DNA of 64,000 bases from Maccoyibacter intestinihominis (GTDB lineage Bacteria; Bacillota; Clostridia; Lachnospirales; Lachnospiraceae). Shown here piece after piece: positions 59,328 through 64,000 of the stretch. Position 1 is the first letter of the stretch; each line of letters begins with the position of its first letter. The notes under the pieces were generated by a model. It ran no database searches, was not told where the DNA came from, and was given only the letters and a program-made list of their open reading frames with translations. Position numbers and translations under genes: made by a program. The DNA is taken from positions 124,001-188,000 of the forward strand of contig NZ_JBBMEX010000005.1 of assembly GCF_040096355.1 (NCBI RefSeq), given 5' to 3'.

Positions 59328-59483
59328 TTCATTCCACGCTTATGAATGAACAGTATTCACATCAGATTGAAAATTTTAAAAATACTGTGGATGTCAGAGT
59401 AAAAGAAATGCAGTGATGGATATGATAAATAGCCAAAAAACGTCCGCTAATAGGATTTACAACAGAATATAAAGCAGATAAAG

Positions 59484-59516
59484 ACGAATGGTATCAGATG
59501 TGCCATTCGTTTTTTT
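59484..59516 (+). terminator. Intrinsic terminator before the agr locus
   Basis: ACGAATGG (59484-59491) pairs with CCATTCGT (59503-59510) and is followed by seven T residues. Confidence 0.82.
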
Positions 59517-59634
59517 AATAAAAGCACAAATTAACCTACTTACGAGCATAAAATGATGTACATTGGGTTGTTTTCTGGACTATGAGAATCAAAGTCCCAT
59601 TGATATGATTAACATGGAAAAGAGGTGCAAAATC

Positions 59635-59970
59635 TTGGACACAGGAAGAAAAGATGCCAATATACAGATAGGAAAGAGACTAAGAGAGGCAAGACTGAAT
59701 ATGAACCTCGAAAAGTCAGAAATTGCGGATGTATTGGATGTTACAGTAGAACATTATCGAAAACTTGAAGCAGGTGTAACTGGAATATCTGTAGATAAAG
59801 TATTGACACTCTATCATAAATATGGAATTGATCCTACATATCTTATAACAGGCGAGAGCAGCAACATAAAAGATTTTAATTTGGATTACTATGTTGCGAA
59901 CAGCACAAAAGAGCAGAGAAATGATTTTTTTGACCGTGTGCTGGCGTATTTATCTAAGTTGATTAGATAA
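59635..59970 (+). CDS. XRE-family HTH regulator upstream of the agr locus
   Basis: A 111-residue regulator from TTG 59635, which follows AGAGGTG by 7 bases; ATG 59614 is a longer alternative. The HTH is IGKRLREARLNMNLEKSEIA, then VTVEHYRKLEAGVTGISVDK and LTLYHKYGIDPTYLITGES. A short C-terminal helical tail (KEQRNDFFDRVLAYLSKLIR) may dimerise. HTH genes of this type often sit beside agr-like operons in Lachnospiraceae. It is 44 bases before the response regulator gene. Confidence 0.75.
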   Translation: MDTGRKDANIQIGKRLREARLNMNLEKSEIADVLDVTVEHYRKLEAGVTGISVDKVLTLYHKYGIDPTYLITGESSNIKDFNLDYYVANSTKEQRNDFFDRVLAYLSKLIR

Positions 59971-60014
59971 ATTGAAGTGCTTCCTGCTTCCAAGCTCGAA
60001 AAGGAGGAAGTGTT

Positions 60015-60722
60015 ATGCTTAATATTGCGGTCTGTGATGACAGCAGAACAGATGTAGAAATGCTGGAAAGTGCTTTTGATAAGTTAGCACAGTACCAGTT
60101 TTCTTATGAAGTGTATTTTACAGCGAAGGAGTTGCTGAAGCATGTTATAGATTATGGAGAAATGTATCATCTGTATATATTTGACATTGAAATGCCGGAG
60201 ATGAATGGTTTGCAGCTTGCAAAAGAAATCCGGAAAATAGATGCCAAAGCATTGTTTGTATTCCTGACTGGATATACTCAGTATGTTATGGATGTTTTTG
60301 AGGTTATTACCTTTGACTATATTTCTAAACCGATTACAGTGGAAAAGCTGGAGTCCGTTCTTTTAAAAGCCATGCAGTATCTTCATATGATAAAGCGTGA
60401 CTTTGTCTTTCAGTTCCGAAAAAATCAGTTTCGTATTAGCTGCGATGATATTGTGTATTTTGAGAAGAAAGGTCGTCAGGCAGTGATACATACGATTTCA
60501 GAAAATTTCAAGGCAAATATGACAACTGAAGAAATATGGAAACAGCTTGATGATAAGGTCTTTGCCCATATTCATGTATCATATATCATCAATCTTGGGC
60601 ATATCAGGGCGATTGATGGAGATGAAGTAGTGATGGACAATGAAGAAAGACTTCTGATTGCCCGCTCCCATAAGCAGAATTTAAAAGAAAAACATATGGA
60701 GTTTGTAAGGAGGATGGTTTAA
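60015..60722 (+). CDS. agrA: AgrA-like LytTR response regulator
   Basis: A 235-residue two-domain regulator. The receiver has the acidic pair CDDS (residues 7-10), phospho-acceptor Asp57 (YIFDIEMPEMNG) and Lys near 107 (YISKPI). The LytTR DNA-binding domain occupies about 130-235, with DIVYFEKKGRQAVIHT and FAHIHVSYIINLGHIRAIDG. LytTR regulators bind pairs of 9-base direct repeats 12 bases apart, as found before agrD at 62021-62050. AAAGGAGG precedes the ATG and the kinase gene follows after 2 bases. Confidence 0.9.
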   Translation: MLNIAVCDDSRTDVEMLESAFDKLAQYQFSYEVYFTAKELLKHVIDYGEMYHLYIFDIEMPEMNGLQLAKEIRKIDAKALFVFLTGYTQYVMDVFEVITFDYISKPITVEKLESVLLKAMQYLHMIKRDFVFQFRKNQFRISCDDIVYFEKKGRQAVIHTISENFKANMTTEEIWKQLDDKVFAHIHVSYIINLGHIRAIDGDEVVMDNEERLLIARSHKQNLKEKHMEFVRRMV

Positions 60723-60724
60723 GG

Positions 60725-62011
60725 ATGGAATATGTGATACGCTTTGCCATCAGCCTGTTTGATCTGGCAGTGTTTATGTATTATTTTCATTCCAATAAGA
60801 AAATGAAACCAGTATCAAAGGTATGGATATGGGCTGGATTTACCATTGCTGCAATTATATGGACATTTGTCAGTAGCATAAAAAATCCGTATCTGAATCT
60901 TGCGACTCTTTTGATTGTGCTTATACTGTTATCATTTTATTATGAATCAGGAATGTGGACGAGAATTATAAATATTGTGACATTCATGGGTATTGGAATG
61001 CTGTTTGAACCTGTAGCTTTGCTGTTACTCCATGCGATGAATTTTCATATGGGAGAAAGTTATAAATATTATTTTGTAATGGTAATATGCAGCTTTGTTC
61101 GTGGAAATGTGATGTATATTCTGTCAAAATTGATTTCAAAGAAAGGGATGCAGATTGCTGCCTTTCCGAAAGAAATTTTGGGTGTGCTGGTTATGGTATT
61201 TACCTTTACGGTGTTGAACTGTTGCTTTATTATTCTTTTGTCATTGGAGGCGGGCAGTGAAAAAAGCCTGCTTATGTGTGCCAGTATTGTAATTTCCCTT
61301 GTCCTGACGGATTATTTTATGCTGTATATGATGGAACGTTTTAATTATCTTGTGCAAAAACAGTATGAGGATGCAATGTACAGGGAAGAAATGCACTATA
61401 AAGACATCTATTATGAAGAAGCAGAAAAACAGAATAAGGAAGTGCAGAAGTTAAAGCACGATATGAAACATAAATTGCATGAACTGTATCATCTGTTGGA
61501 AAATAGTGATGGGCATGAACTTTCAGAGAAAATCGGTGCGATGTGCATAGAATTTGAGCAGATAGATGAAAAGCAGTATTCTGATAATCCAATCGTAGAT
61601 TCTGTGCTCCGCATTAAATTTGGCAGGGCAAAGGCAAGGGGGATAAAAGTAGAAACATCTATTCGTATTCCAAAGAAGATGCAGCTTGATCATGGGGATA
61701 TAGGTGTATTGTATGGAAATCTTGTGGATAATGCGGTAGAAGCCTGTAGCAAGGTGCCGGAGGAACAGCGTTTTGTAAAGATTGAAAATAAGTACCAGTC
61801 GGGGATTTTGCTTCTTGTAATAACAAACAGCAAAACAGGAAAGAAAAATAAAAGCCTGAAAACAACCAAGAAAGATAATATCCGACATGGGCATGGTGTT
61901 CAGAGTGTCCGCAAAGTGGTAGAAAAATACAATGGAACGGTAAGTTTTACAGATAAAGGGGATATATTTGAGGTTTCAGCAATGCTCTATGGAATTGAAG
62001 TGAAGGAATAA
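60725..62011 (+). CDS. agrC: AgrC-like GHKL sensor histidine kinase
   Basis: A 428-residue kinase with six or seven N-terminal membrane helices (to about residue 200) forming a peptide sensor, a linker coiled coil, the His box VQKLKHDMKHKLHEL (His near 246), the N box LYGNLVDNAVEACSKV and the G box RHGHGVQSVRKVVEKYNG. This is the AgrC-type HPK10 architecture. It should sense the cyclic peptide made from the agrD gene and phosphorylate the regulator upstream. Confidence 0.9.
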   Translation: MEYVIRFAISLFDLAVFMYYFHSNKKMKPVSKVWIWAGFTIAAIIWTFVSSIKNPYLNLATLLIVLILLSFYYESGMWTRIINIVTFMGIGMLFEPVALLLLHAMNFHMGESYKYYFVMVICSFVRGNVMYILSKLISKKGMQIAAFPKEILGVLVMVFTFTVLNCCFIILLSLEAGSEKSLLMCASIVISLVLTDYFMLYMMERFNYLVQKQYEDAMYREEMHYKDIYYEEAEKQNKEVQKLKHDMKHKLHELYHLLENSDGHELSEKIGAMCIEFEQIDEKQYSDNPIVDSVLRIKFGRAKARGIKVETSIRIPKKMQLDHGDIGVLYGNLVDNAVEACSKVPEEQRFVKIENKYQSGILLLVITNSKTGKKNKSLKTTKKDNIRHGHGVQSVRKVVEKYNGTVSFTDKGDIFEVSAMLYGIEVKE

Positions 62012-62020
62012 ATGCAAAGC

Positions 62021-62080
62021 GTTACACTTAAATGTCAATCTGTTACACTTTGCCGCATTTTCCTGTAAAGTATGATATAG
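62021..62080 (+). promoter_or_regulatory. agrD promoter with LytTR-type 9-12-9 direct repeat
   Basis: GTTACACTT occurs at 62021-62029 and 62042-62050, separated by exactly 12 bases, the classic AgrA/LytTR site geometry. A -10 like TATGAT or TATAGT follows near 62071-62081. It lies 65 bases before the agrD start and 9 bases after the agrC stop. Confidence 0.78.
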
Positions 62081-62114
62081 TGCATTCATCAAATGCAAAG
62101 GAGGACATACATAT

Positions 62115-62279
62115 ATGTCAAAATTAAGAAGATTGATGAACCGACTCAGTCATGGAGCATTAACCAGCGTGGCAGCACTTGCCCTTACGGTAACTGCAAC
62201 CAATATGAACCGTTGCTGCTGGTTTATTTTCGGACAGGACAAGTTACCGGATAATGCGAAAAAACTTAGAAAATTTTAA
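62115..62279 (+). CDS. agrD: AgrD-like cyclic-peptide precursor
   Basis: A 54-residue pre-peptide. An amphipathic N-terminus (MSKLRRLMNRLSHGALTSVA) and Ala/Thr helix for membrane binding lead to the probable signal NRCCWFIFGQ, in which a Cys followed by WFIF would form a five-residue thiolactone ring. The charged tail DKLPDNAKKLRKF, with Pro, is the typical AgrB recognition tail. AAAGGAGG (62096-62103) precedes the ATG. Which of the two adjacent Cys closes the ring cannot be told; spacing favours the second. Confidence 0.85.
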   Translation: MSKLRRLMNRLSHGALTSVAALALTVTATNMNRCCWFIFGQDKLPDNAKKLRKF

Positions 62280-62293
62280 GGTGGTAACAGGGT

Positions 62294-62878
62294 ATGATTG
62301 CTAAATTTGCAAAGAAGATAAATGAAATATTGATACAAAAGGAGATTGTGCAAAAAGAGGATGCAGAACTGTACCAATATGGGATAGAAAATGGCATTGT
62401 TGTTGCAGGAAACCTTTTGGCTTCTGGAATATTTGGCATTGTGACGGGGAGACCGGGACTTGTTCTGGTCTTCCTGTTATTTTATGCCTCGTTGAGAAGC
62501 TATAGTGGGGGCAGCCACTGTAAGAGTAGAATCGGCTGTTTTTTGATATCAATGGCAATTTTATTTATTCCGGTTTATACATATGAGCCTGTAATGAAAA
62601 ATGTTCCTAATGCCGTGATTTTATTGATCGGAGTTCTTGCAGTGGTAATTATTATTGTCCTTGCCCCAGTGGAAAGTATCAATAAACCTCTTGATGAGGA
62701 AGAAAGAAAGTATTATGCAAGGGTAACACATTGCATAACGGCATTACAGGTATGTGTTCTTATCATTTTGTTTTGTCTGGATCTGCAAGATTATTTTTAT
62801 GCCGGGTATGTAAGTATAGTCCTGGTAGCAGTATTTATGGTTATGGGAAAGATTGCAGTGAAACGATATGTGCAATAG
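62294..62878 (+). CDS. agrB: AgrB-like peptide-processing membrane protease
   Basis: A 194-residue membrane cysteine protease. His75 and Cys82 (GGSHCKSRIGCF) are the catalytic pair, with the same spacing as in the Staphylococcus enzyme (His77, Cys84). SLRSYSGGSHC is the family signature; five or six membrane spans surround it. It removes the AgrD tail and closes the thiolactone. It starts 14 bases after the agrD stop behind AAGGTGG. Confidence 0.92.
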   Translation: MIAKFAKKINEILIQKEIVQKEDAELYQYGIENGIVVAGNLLASGIFGIVTGRPGLVLVFLLFYASLRSYSGGSHCKSRIGCFLISMAILFIPVYTYEPVMKNVPNAVILLIGVLAVVIIIVLAPVESINKPLDEEERKYYARVTHCITALQVCVLIILFCLDLQDYFYAGYVSIVLVAVFMVMGKIAVKRYVQ

Positions 62879-63067
62879 CAAAATGTATTAAAAATAGGTA
62901 TTGATATATAATTTTGTAGACGAACATGCAATATTACAAATATAGAGTAGTGGTTAAAATTTTGGATAAAGATGCCGAAATATAATAAAAAATAGGAAAA
63001 TATACAAAAAATAATCCAACCAAATGAAAGAAGTATGTCAAATTTGTGTGTGGAAGGGGATGAGCAT

Positions 63068-63793
63068 ATGTTCAGAATTGCTATATGTGATGATGAAAGA
63101 CAATTTAGAAAACGCATTCATGATATTTTAATAGAATATATGAATGAAAATGATATATTATACGAAATTGATGAATTTGAATCAGGAAAGGATTTTATAA
63201 GTTTAGGTATCAATCTGGCAAAGTATGATATTGTTTTTTTGGATGTAAATATGGATGAACTGGATGGAATGGAAACTGCGCAGAAAATAAGAAAAGTCAG
63301 CAATGATGTTTTTATAGTTTTTGTTACAGCATTTATTACATGTGCCCCTCAAGGATACAGCGTAGGAGCTATAAGATATATTTTGAAAAATAATGTAAAT
63401 TTTCCGGAACTAATATTTGAGTGTATGGATGCAATCAGCTTGAATATGAATTATGTAGCCCAAAAGAAGAAATTTAACTTTAATGAGGGTACAAAGATTG
63501 TAGCATTAGAGCGTTTATTATACATAGAGAGCAGATTGCATAAACTTGAGTTTTACATTATGGAGGACAAGTTAAAAAAATATTCAATATATGGCAAACT
63601 AGATGAGCTGGAAAAAGAGTTGCAAGGTAATGATTTTATCCGGATACATCAAAGTTATCTGGTTAATATGAAGCATATTGAGAAAGTCAGCCGGTATGAG
63701 GCGTTATTGAACAATGGTATTAAATTAGAAATTCCAAAAGCACGGTATAAATTTGTTGAAGAAACATTTGTTTCGTATAAAGGAGAAATATAG
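63068..63793 (+). CDS. Second LytTR response regulator
   Basis: A 241-residue regulator from ATG 63068, preceded by GGAAGGGGATGA; the ATG 63035 is upstream of that site. Receiver: CDDE (7-10), Asp59 (IVFLDVNMDELDG). LytTR domain at about 140-241 with IVALERLLYIESRLHKLEFY and FIRIHQSYLVNMKHIEKVSR. It is followed after one base by the start of a membrane kinase gene, giving a second two-component pair next to agr. It or AgrA is the candidate activator of the TTTCTGC promoters. Confidence 0.87.
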   Translation: MFRIAICDDERQFRKRIHDILIEYMNENDILYEIDEFESGKDFISLGINLAKYDIVFLDVNMDELDGMETAQKIRKVSNDVFIVFVTAFITCAPQGYSVGAIRYILKNNVNFPELIFECMDAISLNMNYVAQKKKFNFNEGTKIVALERLLYIESRLHKLEFYIMEDKLKKYSIYGKLDELEKELQGNDFIRIHQSYLVNMKHIEKVSRYEALLNNGIKLEIPKARYKFVEETFVSYKGEI

Positions 63794-64000
63794 ATGTTGG
63801 TTAATTACATTCAAAGTATAATGCTGACGGTATTGGAAATAATATGTTGTAAAATATTTTTTGAAAGTTTTGCTGAAAAGAGATCCGAAAATAATTGGAG
63901 AAACTGTAGTATTATTTTAGGAACGGTAATATGTGGATATATAATAGCTTTGTTATTTTATGATCAGTTTGTTCTAAAGCAGATGTTAGCTATTGTTGTC
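63794..64000 (+). CDS. Start of a membrane sensor kinase (partial)
   Basis: The frame runs from ATG 63794 off the right edge, 69 codons: MLVNYIQSIMLTVLEIICCK onward, with membrane spans (ILGTVICGYIIALLFY among them). It follows the second LytTR gene, where the cognate AgrC-type kinase is expected. AGGAG upstream lies within the previous gene. Kinase motifs lie beyond the window. Confidence 0.6.
   Translation, partial: MLVNYIQSIMLTVLEIICCKIFFESFAEKRSENNWRNCSIILGTVICGYIIALLFYDQFVLKQMLAIVV

Overview
The window reads as Firmicutes DNA, most likely a gut Lachnospiraceae or related Clostridia. Strong AGGAGG ribosome-binding sites, LPXTG and Cna-B surface proteins, Clostridia-type conjugation genes of the CD1108/CD1110/CD1112 kind, an agr-type cyclic-peptide locus and moderate-to-low GC all point that way. 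No rRNA, tRNA or CRISPR array was seen. Family assignments come from motifs and memory; no search was run.

1-620: the left edge has the end of one gene and an HTH regulator cut off after 39 residues, then a strong leader terminator. 621-42000: an almost entirely plus-strand conjugation and maintenance module of an integrative conjugative element. It carries ParM-like and ribbon-helix-helix-like segregation proteins, a lipoprotein gene split by an IS110-family element, a 1,792-residue thioester/Cna-B LPXTG adhesin, a RadC-like protein, a toprim primase, a phased palindrome array next to an oriT-like region, MobC and a MOBP-type relaxase. It continues with PcfB, a VirD4-type coupling protein, Maff2-like, VirB6-like, PrgI and VirB4 proteins, a NlpC/P60 wall hydrolase, a 2,545-residue methylase/helicase (with a TnpV gene nested in another frame), a sortase, a tandem SpoVG protein and a coiled-coil protein. 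Two AT-rich genes with their own promoters (21560 and 27465) look like cargo inserted into the transfer operon. No intact integrase is visible; recombinase remnants lie at 42156-42826.

42900-58900: an AT-rich accessory region. Two near-identical direct IS30-family copies (46219-47944 and 56620-58345) bracket an 8.7 kb payload. The payload is a RiPP cluster: subtilisin-like protease, ABC exporter, Cys-rich precursor peptide, radical SAM/SPASM maturase, a P-loop-like partner protein, an acyl-carrier-related protein lacking the usual serine, and accessory or secreted proteins. It resembles the Clo7bot/CcpM type. Four promoters here (one outside and three inside the IS pair) share the same architecture: two TTTCTGC boxes about 20 bp apart, then exactly 8 bp, then a TTG -35. 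This implies one regulon under a direct-repeat-binding activator. A free-standing protein of tandem RNA polymerase alpha-CTD-like repeats and a small HTH regulator, linked by a shared GGACT-N6-AGTCC operator-like palindrome, lie just left of the IS pair.

59000-64000: an agr-like quorum-sensing locus (LytTR response regulator, GHKL kinase, AgrD pre-peptide too short for routine ORF calling, AgrB peptidase), with a 9-12-9 direct repeat before agrD. A second LytTR regulator and the start of another membrane kinase follow. The working model, not proven here, is that a LytTR regulator from this locus activates the TTTCTGC promoters and so ties the peptide cluster to cell density.
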